From assembly GCA_021432605.1 (NCBI GenBank), contig MU271146.1, positions 124,001 through 188,000 of the forward strand: DNA of 64,000 nucleotides. Reading direction: 5' to 3'. The translations under genes were made by a program, and so were the position numbers. Of this stretch, positions 32,022 to 42,399 are shown piece by piece (position 1 is the stretch's first letter; the number at the start of each line of letters is the position of its first letter). The notes under the pieces were generated by a model that had not been told where the DNA came from, ran no database searches, and saw only the letters and a program-made list of their open reading frames with translations. The DNA comes from Coniochaeta sp. PMI_546. Lineage: Eukaryota; Ascomycota; Sordariomycetes; Coniochaetales; Coniochaetaceae.

Positions 32022-32720
32022 CTACAGCAACAATAGCCCCAGCGAAGCCACAATCGAAGCCCCCCAGATATACCACCCACCCTTGATAATGGATTTCTTG
32101 TCGAACCCCCACGCCATATCATAAGCAGCGTGCCTCACACCGTTGATGGCGTGGAATACAAACGGCCAGGCAACCAGGAACTTGGCGCCAGCCTTGACCG
32201 CCACGGGCAGGCCCGCGAAAGCGGCCACCAGGCTGGCGCTCTCGAGGTGCCAGCCGATCAGCGGAGCGGCAAGGTAGGCGATGCTGTAGCCGTAGAGCAG
32301 GCCGGTGAAGCCCGCGCCCGTGAAGCGCTGCCAGATGGAGGCGGTGAAGAAGGTCTGTTTCTTGTCGTAGATCTCGAGATGGGGGGAGACGGGCCGCTTG
32401 AGGCGCTGGGCATCGAGGATGGCGCGGGCGTCTTCTTGGGTGAGCTTTTGGGTTGCTACGGCGCTGTGATGGGAGGTGCATGTTAGTGACGTGGTAAGGT
32501 GGTCGGAGGGAGAAGGGGTCGGAGGGACGCACCGGCTTTGGGTTGTGGAGAGGCTGGATGTAAGGGCCAGGCGGGCGAGGTTCTGGGTGAAGAAGGCATT
32601 TTGGGGGGTGGCGGTCACTGGTGAGAGAGGGCATTGGTGTTAGCGATGGACTGCGAATTGTGATGATATCATGAACTTACCTCGCCGCAGGGCGGTAGTG
32701 CCGAGTCGTTGAGCAATCAT
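32022..32720 (-). CDS. SDH3: Succinate dehydrogenase cytochrome b560 subunit (SDHC, Sdh3)
   Basis: Three exons, complement(32022..32463, 32533..32617, 32681..32720), 188 aa. The N-terminus (MIAQRLGTTALRR-VTATPQ) is basic and hydroxylated, as expected for a mitochondrial presequence. The mature part starts around RPVSPHLEIYDKKQTFFTAS, followed by three membrane helices. SIWQRFTG holds the conserved Ser and Arg of the ubiquinone site; the His usual before that Arg is Gln here. The haem b ligand His lies in FHAINGVRHAAYDMAWGF. SDHC anchors complex II in the inner membrane and helps form the quinone pocket. Intron 2 is 69 nt, a multiple of three and free of stops, so its retention would leave an open frame; GTGCGT, CTAAC and CACAG mark it as a normal intron. 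Confidence 0.93.
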
Positions 32721-33585
32721 TGCTGCGGAGCTATGAGGAGCGAGAGCTTGCGATACGGAGAGAGCGGAGGCAAAGACGGAGGCTCGTGAGGACAGCTCAA
32801 TTGACCGCGAACTCTCCGGCTATCTCTCGAAGTCGTCGATGATGATCTTGAATTGGAAGTCGCGGAACGCAACGCTCAACTGATTTACCGAGGAGCCGAA
32901 TCACGGACCAATCACTGTGTCTGGGATTTCAAGCATTCTGGTGACAGAGCACGTGATTTGGCCCCACAAGTTGTGCGATATCAAAGCCTGAAATTTCAGC
33001 CGAGCTTCGCTCTATTTTCTCTCCTTTCTCTTCTTCAGTAGATAAAGAGCATCCAGCCATAGCGTGCTAAAGGATTTGCGTCCTGGTGCAGCGTGCATAC
33101 GTGGTCCGACGGCTTTGGTCGTTATGGATGCTCTGAGAGCAAATGGTCCGTCGTTAATCTCAGCCGTCGGTTACTCCGTCCGTAGGCTGTTTCAAAAAAG
33201 AGATCTACATTCTGGTTCGTTGTGAGGGTATATCTGAATCTTGCCTTCTATCGTTGTTGCTATTGCTGTCCTCACAAGGGCAGAGCAATCCGCGTAGGCT
33301 TGATTCAACTTTCGTGCTGTGTTGATTTGCTGGACCTACCCCGGCGTTTGAGGAGCCTCCAGATGTTGAACTGTGGCCGATCTTTCCAGGTTGTAGAGCA
33401 CGTCTGCTTGGTTTCACATGGCAGAGCTTACATGGTAAGCTGTTGAAACATGACTCTCAGTACAGATCTCACCGCCCTACGTCAATCATGGGCTAGCTTC
33501 TAGTAATGTCCTGAAGTCAGCTGGGCTCCATCGAGTCCATGGTATCGTCCATTAATACTATTCTAACAGCCGATTACGCACCCTT
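32721..33585. other. Intergenic, 865 bp
   Basis: Upstream region of SDHC and 3' flank of the SF3A3 gene. No gene or repeat seen. Confidence 0.5.
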
Positions 33586-35097
33586 CTAAAGCAACCCTTG
33601 CTTCTGCAAGTCATAGTAGACCTTCTCGGGCATGACATTCCCCTCCGCGTCCTCCATCTGCACAATACTGCCATCGTCGACCTTGCTCTTCTTCTGGTCC
33701 CGCTGAATCTTATCCCACAGCTTCAGCGCCTCCGAGATGTCAGTGATATCCCTGAACAAATGCGTGTTGGAGATGCCAAGACACTTCAAGCCGTAGATGT
33801 GCCGGCTCTCATTGAAGTGCTTGTCAAACGCTCTCCGGCCCCGGTAAACATAGTTTCCGCAGATCTCGCAGGGGAACTCGACGCCCAGGCCATGTAACCT
33901 GTACAGCCAGAAGGGTATAGGCTTGCCATCCCATGCAAGAGGCAGCTTCAGCGGATTGTAGATCCTCTCCTCGCCGTTCTCATCGAGATCATCTTCCTTC
34001 TCTTCTTGCTGCGTGGCGCCCTGACCGAACTCGTTATAGTAGTTCTCCAGTTCCTGCGCACGCTCACGATCCGTCATGCCCAGTCTCCGCTCGACATTCA
34101 CGCGAGTGTCTTCCTTTTCAGTGCTCATCGCTCCAGTCAGCTTCTTGACGCGATATTCCCGCTCCGCCACGGCTCGCTCTTTCAAGCGGTGTGCTGACGT
34201 CTTGTGGTTCCCGTTGACCGGAGCAGTTGCCAGCTCCTGCCTCTTCTTCAGGTCCTCCGCCGCCTTAATGTGTTTGCGGCCGTTGAGATGGCCCTTGTAG
34301 ACGTTCTCGTTTTTAAATTCCTTCTCGCAAGCATCGCACCACACTGCCTCGGCTGTGCTGAGGGCCTTGGCAGGTCCGGCTTTCTTTGCATCGGCCTTCT
34401 CAACATGCCACCCCTCGACCTCGTCCTTCTCCCAGGCGGCGTCGAACTCTTGATCCCACTGCGAGAAGACCTTATCCAGATTCTCGAGTGGCCTCGTCCG
34501 TCGCATGAATGACTCCAGGTAGTCCTGTAGTTCGCCCAAATACTTGAAGTACTGATCCGTCAGCTTGTCGCCCCGCTTCAAGCCTCCATATCCGGCAGCA
34601 AAGTTATCGAAAACCTCCAAGTACTGCAGGTAGGCAAGACGTTTGACGTTGGGTAGGTTGAGGTACGACTCGTGACACTCGTGCAGATCGAAGAAGCGGC
34701 CGTACGCCTCCTCGCCGGAGAACATGCTCTCGACAATGTAGGGGACATGCTCATCTCCAGTCTTGCGCGGCTTGTACCGCAGCTCTGAGTTCTCCGCCTG
34801 CTCGTTGGGGTACCGTGCGTGGTGCTCCTTAATCTCATTCAGCTGTTGGTAGAAGACATCAAACGTGTCGCCGCTACCAATCTGCAGCACTTCTTTCGAC
34901 CGTAGACCTGACGCATCTTCGTAGATGGAGAGAAGCTCTGCTGATTGCTTCTGGATCTGGTCGAGGAGCTGAGAAATCTCATGGTCACGGTTCAGCCTGT
35001 CGCGGATGTGTTTTGGCTCTTCGCGAAGCCGGTCGGCGATGCCCTGCTCGAGACGCTCGAGGTCCTCGTGGATGAACCGCTGCTCTTCTAATATCAT
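33586..35097 (-). CDS. PRP9: Splicing factor 3A subunit 3 (SF3A3 / Prp9 / SAP61)
   Basis: Intronless, 503 aa from the ATG at 35097, which gives the family N-terminus MILEEQRFIHEDLERLEQGI; the frame is open for 56 more codons upstream, judged leader. The central SF3A3 region contains FFDLHECHESYLNLPNVKRL and LEVFDNFAAGYGGLKRGDKL. Two zinc fingers are visible: C254/C257/H270/H276 (WCDACEKEFKN...KGHLNGRKH) and a C-terminal matrin-type finger C410/C413/H427/H433 (FPCEICGNYVYRGRRAFDKH, HIYGLKCLGI). SF3A joins the U2 snRNP and is needed for branch-site recognition and prespliceosome formation. Head-to-head with FAL1, another RNA-processing gene. Confidence 0.95.
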   Translation of the reverse strand: MILEEQRFIHEDLERLEQGIADRLREEPKHIRDRLNRDHEISQLLDQIQKQSAELLSIYEDASGLRSKEVLQIGSGDTFDVFYQQLNEIKEHHARYPNEQAENSELRYKPRKTGDEHVPYIVESMFSGEEAYGRFFDLHECHESYLNLPNVKRLAYLQYLEVFDNFAAGYGGLKRGDKLTDQYFKYLGELQDYLESFMRRTRPLENLDKVFSQWDQEFDAAWEKDEVEGWHVEKADAKKAGPAKALSTAEAVWCDACEKEFKNENVYKGHLNGRKHIKAAEDLKKRQELATAPVNGNHKTSAHRLKERAVAEREYRVKKLTGAMSTEKEDTRVNVERRLGMTDRERAQELENYYNEFGQGATQQEEKEDDLDENGEERIYNPLKLPLAWDGKPIPFWLYRLHGLGVEFPCEICGNYVYRGRRAFDKHFNESRHIYGLKCLGISNTHLFRDITDISEALKLWDKIQRDQKKSKVDDGSIVQMEDAEGNVMPEKVYYDLQKQGLL

Positions 35098-35641
35098 TGC
35101 AGCGATGATGCCTTGAAGATCGATGGGATGGTTGGAAGCAGAAAGCAAAGCAGGGGCAAGCAGAGGTATCCTAGCGCCGCGTTCGCAAGGCTGAATTGGA
35201 GAGCAGCAGGCTGTCGTAAATTTTGCCGTCGTAGTGACTGAACTACAGAGGGGCATTGGGCTCATATAGGCAAGACTACTTATGACTCCACTTATGAACC
35301 AGTTTTAGGCTAGGACTACCCCTGGGGCACTTTGGTGCAACTGAACCAGGTGGCATACCCGCTTCATGTCTGTGGTGTGGCGAATAGATAGTGGGGTGTA
35401 TGCCTAGACAGCCCGCTCTGCAAGTGGAGCCATTGTGAATTTTGTCCGAATGATGATTATGGACCTCTGTATTAGTATGGGCCTGATTCCGCTGTTTATC
35501 CGCAGTGGCGTACAAGCTTTTAACCCTCCGCGACAGCCATCGCTGCCATCCACTTCCCCCAAATCCATTGATATCGCGACTTTTCAATAACATCACAAGC
35601 AACCTTAGACACGAGACATACGAGATTACACATCAACGAAA
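35098..35641. promoter_or_regulatory. Shared divergent promoter, SF3A3 / FAL1
   Basis: 544 bp between start codons of two divergently transcribed RNA-processing genes. No TATA box was noted, which would suit housekeeping promoters. Confidence 0.5.
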
Positions 35642-36966
35642 ATGGCAGAATCCGGAGGTATCGACCGCAAGGCGGATGAGAAGATGCAGTTCTCGACCTC
35701 GAAGGAGGTTACTGTGCATCCGACCTTCGAGTCCATGTCCCTGAAAGGTGAGGCGCATTGAATCTTATGCAGCCAACAAGAGCATTCAACTAACACAATG
35801 CCATTACAGAGAGTCTCCTTCGAGGAATCTACGCGTACGGCTACGAATCACCCTCCGCCGTCCAGTCTCGCGCCATCGTCCAGATTTGCAAAGGCCGCGA
35901 CACCATCGCCCAAGCGCAGTCTGGTACCGGTAAAACGGCCACCTTCTCCATCAGCATGCTCCAAGTCATCGACACGGCCGTCCGCGAGACCCAGGCCCTC
36001 GTCCTATCCCCGACCCGCGAACTGGCGACGCAGATCCAGAGCGTCGTCATGGCGCTGGGCGACTACATGAACGTGCAGTGCCACGCCTGCATCGGCGGCA
36101 CCAACGTCGGCGAGGATATCCGCAAGCTCGATTACGGTCAACACATCGTGTCCGGCACCCCCGGTCGCGTGGCGGACATGATTCGGCGAAGGCATTTACG
36201 CACCAGACACATCAAGATGCTGGTGCTCGACGAGGCGGACGAGTTGCTCAACCAGGGCTTCAGAGAGCAAATCTACGACGTTTACCGATACCTGCCACCC
36301 GCGACACAGGTGGTAGTTGTGTCCGCCACCCTCCCCTACGACGTTCTCGACATGACGACAAAGTTCATGACGGACCCGGTTAGGATCCTGGTCAAGCGTG
36401 ACGAGTTGACACTGGAAGGACTGAAGCAGTACTTCATCGCCGTCGAGAAGGAGGACTGGAAGTTCGACACGCTGTGCGACCTGTACGACACACTGACGAT
36501 CACCCAAGCCGTCATCTTCTGCAACACGCGCCGCAAGGTCGACTGGCTCACGGACAAGATGCGCGAGGCCAACTTTACGGTGTCCTCGATGCACGGCGAG
36601 ATGCCGCAGAAGGAGCGCGACAGCATTATGCAGGACTTCCGTCAGGGCAACAGTCGGGTGCTGATATCGACCGATGTGTGGGCGCGCGGTATCGACGTGC
36701 AGCAGGTCAGCTTGGTGATCAACTATGACTTGCCGAGTAACCGTGAGAACTATATCCATCGTATTGGTCGGTCTGGAAGATTTGGGCGCAAGGGTGTCGC
36801 TATCAACTTCGTTACTAGCGAGGATGTGCGCATTCTGCGCGATATTGAGTGTGAGTGTTTCGTTTCCACCTCCGTTGTGGGGATCTTTTTAACTAACACA
36901 TGCGTAGTGTACTACTCAACTCAGATTGATGAGATGCCCATGAATGTGGCTGATCTCATTGCTTAA
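35642..36966 (+). CDS. FAL1: DEAD-box RNA helicase FAL1 / eIF4A-III
   Basis: Three exons, 35642..35747, 35810..36850, 36908..36966; 401 aa, matching the family length of about 399. All motifs are intact: Q-motif region ([13 protein letters not shown]), I AQSGTGKT (71-78), Ia [11 protein letters not shown], Ib TPGR, II DEAD (176-179), [43 protein letters not shown]. The N-terminus ([19 protein letters not shown]) and the last exon ([19 protein letters not shown]) identify the eIF4A3/Fal1 branch rather than translation factor eIF4A. In yeast Fal1 serves 18S rRNA maturation; in fungi with an exon junction complex eIF4A3 is its RNA-clamping core. Introns are 62 and 57 nt. Confidence 0.95.
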
Positions 36967-37472
36967 GTGGGTGTTGTGGTCAGATGAGAGCAATGCTTTC
37001 TAGCTCAGAGTCGTTATGAGTATGCCGGGGTTATCGGCGTCAAGGAAAAGGTCACTTCAAAGGAAAAGGGATCGTGGGAGGAAGGGGCACATGTGCCATA
37101 GTGTGAGTTTTGTCTGGTACGCATTGTTGAAGTTGACCCTGCTAACTCGGCGGTGCTCCAGATACCTCAGATTGTAACCAGATGTTCAGAGCGTGCCTTC
37201 AGGACTGACTCAGCCGTACAGTGTGGTTGAGGGAATGATACTTGAATGCGAAGCTCAGGCAAAAATCATTTCTCATTCCGTCGAATCATCAGCCCTGCTG
37301 AATTTGTTTCGTCGTCTTTGATATGACATGACACAAAGTATACACAACGCTCGCTATCCAATCCGGGTATCATGCTGCCAAGAGTACATCCATCCTCCTG
37401 TTCCAAGCCATCCGCCGATTATGCTACCAAGAAAAACTATTCGCTGTTTTTGCGACAGCGATAAAGACATTA
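36967..37472. other. Convergent 3' spacer, about 500 bp
   Basis: Between FAL1 and the receptor gene; no open frame or repeat of note. Confidence 0.5.
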
Positions 37473-38807
37473 TTATCTCGCCGAGCTTGGCCGTACCTCA
37501 GGGCCATCGGTCGAGGCAGCACTAGGAGACCTCGGATCACGAATGAACATACTTTCCGGCCGTGTTGGCAGGCTGACTTCCTTGTCAAGATGAGCCACCA
37601 TGTCTCTCTTCGACCCCACCAGCTCAAGCACCTCCTCCTCCTCCTCGACCGTCGGCGCATCGGTTTCCATCCTATCCGGAAGCACAAGCCAGGATCGGCG
37701 TTTAGCTTGTCCCTTACGCACCGGCCTCGACCCGATAGTCAGCGGTCTGATACCGCCAGAGTCGACGGCATCGGTGTTGCCGCTGGGTGCCGACATCCGC
37801 GACCGAACCAGCGAGGGGAGGTAGCGATTTATCAGCGGCTTGAGGGTCATCACGCAGGCGCAGACGATGGCTGTGTTGACCTCGATACAGGTCCAGTACG
37901 TCAGGGTGGTATTGTCGTAGGTGAAGTCCACGTGGTCGTATTCGTGGATTAGGTAGACGAGGCGGATGACCGACATTAGGCTTACTCTTCACGGACTTAT
38001 CAATAACTCTCTGTTCAGGGTGCAATCCAGCCGGACAGGAGTACTCACAGAAAGCCAAAGGCAAATATGCCATACAACAACACCTTTTGCCGCAAGCTGG
38101 CGTTCAGATGAAATATGATCGGCATTGGCAGCGCAAAGATGAGAAAGTCCGTAGCCATGTGCAGACCGGTGTTGGCCCACCAGAAGCTGCGTGGGTGGCA
38201 GTAGGCGCCGGCCGCTTGCGTATAGTCCCAGAAGGCGGCTAGGGGAATGCAGGCCGTCATGACGACGACGAAGGTCCAGACATTGGAGAGCATGACCACA
38301 ACCATGATAACGTAGACGGCATAGCGGGCGTGCTGGTAGGTTAGGATGCGGGCGTAGAGTAGGAGGATTGACGTTTTGGTCAGGAACAAGGTGAGCTGGT
38401 ACCAGAGGATGGTGTACCAGCCAGCCTGTGAGATGGCGTGTTAGTTGCGCACGCAGCGTGTGTGTTGGTGGAAAGGGAAATGGTGTGGTTACTCTTGACA
38501 TAGGGATGAACCCTGCAACATCGACGTCGAGAACATGTCTGCCAAAGCCATAGGAGGCTTGTTCAATAGTGCCTGCACTATTGAGGGCGGAGAAGAACAG
38601 CGACGCCAAGATGACCCAGTCCTCCCAGCCCAGTATTCGGACAAGCCATCGTCTGGTGTAGAAACGCAGTCCAACAAAACTCGCGGCGACGATCCAGGTC
38701 AAGGCTGCACAGACGATAATGTTGGCTTGGTAGTTGTCGTGCGGATTCGAGATCAAGTTTGGCGGAGGCAGTGGTGCTGGCGGCGGTGGCGTTGCTTCCA
38801 TCGACAT
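37473..38807 (-). CDS. Pth11-like / fungal rhodopsin-domain integral membrane protein
   Basis: Three exons, complement(37473..37980, 38049..38425, 38493..38807), 399 aa. A proline-rich N-terminus precedes seven predicted helices: two in exon 1 (NIIVCAALTWIVAASFVGLR, EDWVILASLFFSALNSAGTI), three in exon 2 (LTKTSILLLYARILTYQHAR, YVIMVVVMLSNVWTFVVVMT, LHMATDFLIFALPMPIIFHL) and two across exons 2-3 (VLLYGIFAFGFLLMSVIRLV, TYWTCIEVNTAIVCACVMTL). The motifs GWEDWVI, TKTSILLLYARI, W-x-CIPLAAFWD and a Glu-Val-Asn near helix 7 followed by LKPLINRYLP are those of the Pth11/SAT4 class. The tail of about 110 residues is cytosolic and acidic. No CFEM domain. A receptor role in surface or nutrient sensing is inferred from Pth11. 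Intron 1 has a GTAACC donor, and the intron 2 acceptor TAAG was chosen to keep frame. Confidence 0.85.
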
Positions 38808-40140
38808 CCTTCCCTTCCTCTTATCTCATAGGCTCGTAGCCTTTTAACAGTTATTGTTCTGTTGCAACTAAATTCGGTGTCATTGTCGCTGCCACGGGTT
38901 CCATGGCGTAGCCTACTTCATTCAATCCTGCATTTATCTTCTAGGTGAGAAGTGGTCGGTGAGAGAGCATTGAAGCTTCATCTTGAAGAACAAGAACACG
39001 AGGAGGAGCGAGAACGCGGAGAAAGACTGCCAGGCCGTGTTGATCCTTTTAGTGACCTTGTCTTCATTTAAGGCTTATTTAAAGGATTCTTGACAAGAGA
39101 CGGGATGACGAGCAACCAATCTGCAACTACGGACCGACCAATACTTAAAGCTATCCCGTAAAAGAATAAGCACCGAGTTTCAGCACACCCCGGCAGCGAG
39201 ATCTTCTCGGCTTGACCAGATCGGGACAGTGATCGTCCCTTTTTGCGGAGAGACGAGATGAGAGGCGATTGATGGGTGGACGGCTTCTCAGGGCCTCTTG
39301 TGACTGTGTATTGCTGGTGTGTTCGCCTGACAGTCTAATCGCGGCTAATCTACCTGAGAAGCTCGGAATGGGTGACTATTTAAGTGTGGCACATCTGGGT
39401 GCCGTGATATGCGAGACCTGGCGAGGTGTACACTAGAGAATGGCAGGAATTTGTCATAGGTCCGTGCCTGCCTGTGTTCAATAAGGGTCCGTGAATGCTC
39501 GGCTTCAATCCCCACAGCTGATCGTCATTGTTGTCCTTCAAGGTTTGTCGACATCGCTGCCGTTTGTTCAGAGTGATATTACGGGAATATCCACATGCTA
39601 AGGTGCTGAGAAATAAATCCGTTGCTTCGAGCCCGATCTTTCTCGATAATATGATAGGTATTGACGAGAATATCTTCGGTACCTCTTTGATCTTGCAAAA
39701 GTCAAATCAGGATGGCACCTCGGTTACGGGCGGGGCCGGGCCTGCTACCGGGTGGTGATGCCGCCGTGGTCTCCGTATTTCAGTATCCACACCGCCGGCC
39801 CGGATGGCCTTGGTACGAACAACAGTAGCGGGATATGTCGACTAATAGATGCCTCAAGAATTACTACTTCAATAACCTCGGCCAGTCGCGACCAACGGAG
39901 CCAAGCACATATGTGTCCTGCTGTCGTCCGTCGCGGAACTTGGAAAAGCTTACTCGGACTGCAGGTCGTGTCAGATACGGCTTATCTTTTATCTGGCCTC
40001 GTGAGCAATATTGTCGAGGATGTCTCGGGAGCTTTGATCATCAGATGGACATCAGCTTGGTGCTTGTCGCTTGCCACGGGATCACTGGCCAGAAAACAGC
40101 CCGGGAATTGGTGGGTTTGACGGTTCGCACCTTCCACGGC

Positions 40141-40164
40141 ATACCTTACTTCACCATAAGGTAT
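40141..40164. repeat. Inverted repeat ATACCTTA / TAAGGTAT
   Basis: Perfect 8-bp arms around 8 nt. Member of the dispersed TAAGGTA/TACCTTA family. Confidence 0.7.
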
Positions 40165-40552
40165 CTTGGGTCACCTGGACCAACCGAAGTTGATGCTTGA
40201 AAGTTCATAGGATGAGGATCAGGCAGAGCACATTCGTGAGTGTACTCGTTTCCAGCTTGAAGATGCTTAAAATGAAAAACTCGAATACCAACACAGTTGA
40301 GGCATTCTAAGCTGCTCAGCTTGTGCGTAAGTTAATTGGATGCATCCGAGCAAGAGCGACAAGGGTATCGTTGCATACTTTGCGATTAGGTTCAAGTCCA
40401 GACTCCGAGGATTTGGTCCGGTTGGTTTGAAGTGTGCAATACGGAAGCCTATCTTCATTTCCTGGTTACACGAGAGCAGCTAAAGCTAAGGTAAGTAGTA
40501 AGTCCAGGTGCCAGAGGGGACTCGAAATTGGAATGCAAGCGATACTTCACAC

Positions 40553-40611
40553 ATTCATTCATTCATTCATTCATTCATTCATTCATTCATTCATTCATTC
40601 ATTCATTCATT
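40553..40611 (+). repeat. (ATTC)n microsatellite, about 14.7 copies
   Basis: Uninterrupted tetranucleotide tract of 59 bp, a likely length-variable locus. Confidence 0.95.
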
Positions 40612-40615
40612 GTCA

Positions 40616-40861
40616 ATGTCAATGTCGACTCCTCTCCGGCGTTTGCCCGCTGAGGTGAAAGCCATACCTTATCCGAAGCGGCCGCTCAGGCGAGCGTCAG
40701 TCGCAAAGTCCACCCCTCGCAGCCTGCCCAAGTTGAAGTCACTCTCCGATAAGCCTGTCGGTGTGCCTGCCGCCTTGGACAAGGCATTCAGCGGGAAGGA
40801 CCGACCTGACTTCACCTGCCTGCCAATGGATGTCCAGTTTGCCAGATGCTCAAAATCCTGA
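40616..40861 (+). CDS. Doubtful small open frame, 81 codons
   Basis: Starts MSMSTPLRRLPAEVKAIPYP just after the microsatellite and ends near 40861. It is basic, without a membrane segment. The LPAEV block faintly resembles the start of an F-box but the rest does not fit. Codon use is plausible, but there is no family recognition and no splice evidence. It could be leader sequence of the RING gene 330 bp downstream. Confidence 0.2.
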   Translation: MSMSTPLRRLPAEVKAIPYPKRPLRRASVAKSTPRSLPKLKSLSDKPVGVPAALDKAFSGKDRPDFTCLPMDVQFARCSKS

Positions 40862-41192
40862 AAGTCCTGACCTCCTTTTCCTTCATCACGACTGCGAAGA
40901 TTAGACTTTCTTCACTCCCCCTGAGTCCTGTTTCGACCCGGCTCCGGTTTTGCGTGCAACTGCATATCTCTGCGCATCTCTGCGCCTCCTTGTTGGGTCT
41001 CGTTGTCTACCTTGCTGATCTGTAAAACATCAGACTTCTTTCCCTCGACCCTCACAATCAGTGATACTGTACGCAGCCTCCTCCCATTCCGTATTTGTTC
41101 ATGTACCTTCCACTGCCAGGAGCTACAGCTTCTAAGCATCGCGTCGCACGATCTGCTGTCCTTCCTTCCTGCCCGACGTCCGGTACTCCGTC

Positions 41193-41795
41193 ATGAACCT
41201 TAAATCGGCGAGCAAAGCACGGTACTTTGCCAAAGACACTGCCGTCAAAGATAGATCCCCCGCAAAGGAAAAGCAGTCCGACACAGGTCTTCAGACAAAT
41301 TCAGCGTGCCCAATATGTCAGGAGCCAGTCGGTCAGCGCACACCAGAGGGAAAGATCGAATCATGGAGCAAATTACCATGCGGTCATAAGTTTGGCAGCC
41401 ACTGCATCAAGCACTGGCTGGGCATGGTAGCAGACGACCGACCGTGCTGTCCAATGTGTCGCCAGAACGCCTCCCACCTCTGCGGCCACCCCGTGCTGCC
41501 GGAGCTCATTACCCATAACCGAAGGACTACGAGTGACATCGAGAAACCAGCGGGCAGTTCAGACATGTTGCAGTTCACCAACTGCGTCTTTTGCAGTCAG
41601 GACATGGCCAGGACAAGGAAGAAGCGGCTGAAGCCGTGGAGGCTCGTGAAGGGCTGCTGGCGGCTCATCCGACACGGGCGCATACGAGAGAGGCCCGCGC
41701 CAGTGTCACAGGTCACCATGTTTGCGTACTTTCCACGGCTGCGCGATACAGCGTGGGAGAGGTGGTGGAGTAACCAGGAGCCGAGGAACGCATGA
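41193..41795 (+). CDS. RING-type zinc finger protein (putative E3 ubiquitin ligase), 200 aa
   Basis: Intronless. A polar Lys-rich N-terminus is followed by a RING domain at residues 39-89: C39-x2-C42 (CPICQEPVG), C63-G-H65 (LPCGHKFGSHC), C71 and the final CCPMC with C86/C89. The position normally held by the sixth ligand in CGHxFHxxC is Gly68, with His70 two residues on; the CGHxFGxxC form is also seen in other fungal RING proteins. The second half has a further CVFC pair and a basic, Trp-rich tail (KRLKPWRLVKGCWRLIRHGR, AWERWWSNQEP). Substrate unknown; ligase activity is inferred from the domain only. Confidence 0.75.
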   Translation: MNLKSASKARYFAKDTAVKDRSPAKEKQSDTGLQTNSACPICQEPVGQRTPEGKIESWSKLPCGHKFGSHCIKHWLGMVADDRPCCPMCRQNASHLCGHPVLPELITHNRRTTSDIEKPAGSSDMLQFTNCVFCSQDMARTRKKRLKPWRLVKGCWRLIRHGRIRERPAPVSQVTMFAYFPRLRDTAWERWWSNQEPRNA

Positions 41796-42399
41796 CGACG
41801 GACACCTCAGTATGGTTCACGGCGCCGAGTACGACTGTTTATGAACATATGTGAACCACACGAATCGTGCGGACGATCTAAACTTGCTACTTCGACTACG
41901 ACTTTCCTATATACAGAGCATGGGCAGCTGGGCTCACACATTTGCTTATTTCGTTCGGCACGGTTAGAGGAGGTGGCGTTTCTTCTGGATGGACATATGG
42001 ATATATTATTGTAGGAAAGACTGAGGAGAGGAGTCTTGATGACATGGCAGGACAGGGCACTGTGATGAGCCGGCTGGGCAACCACAGGGTGGGAAAGAGC
42101 TGGGAAGCTATGACGAGGCGGGGTCTTGTCCGCCCCTGCCTGACCCTGTTAGTCCCACGATAAGCGTTATTCTTAAGCGGGGCCAAAGTCACATTGCGGG
42201 ATGTCCGCTGTTAATCTCCAGGTTGCCCCGCGCTAACTTGACTGATAGCAAGGGCATCTCTTATCGTCAACTTCAATCAGAACATCTTCGCGACTTAACG
42301 CGTTGTAGCCACGCAGTCGACCATCATTGTTTCTACAGTCTCTCCTGGCGCACTTCATTTACAACACTACCATGATATGATTACGAAATATCCTCCAAG
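41796..42399. other. Intergenic, 604 bp
   Basis: Between the RING and HUS1 genes; promoter of HUS1 expected. Nothing else seen. Confidence 0.5.

Larger units (their letters stand above)
38808..41192. other. Intergenic, 2.4 kb, with microsatellite
   Basis: Promoter side of both the Pth11-like (-) and RING (+) genes. It holds an inverted repeat at 40141-40164, an (ATTC)n tract at 40553-40611 and one doubtful small frame at 40616-40861. Other open frames around 39.5-40.2 kb show no recognisable content. Confidence 0.5.

Noticed and set aside
35098-35265. 56-codon N-terminal extension of SF3A3
   Set aside because: Family proteins begin at MILEEQRF (ATG at 35097); the extension has no similarity and is probably leader.
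39752-40200. Two overlapping open frames of about 120 codons
   Set aside because: Different frames of the same stretch, no recognisable protein, and an inverted repeat lies inside.
40391-40405. GGTTCAAGTCC resembling a tRNA B box
   Set aside because: No A box or cloverleaf pairing in the preceding 80 nt.
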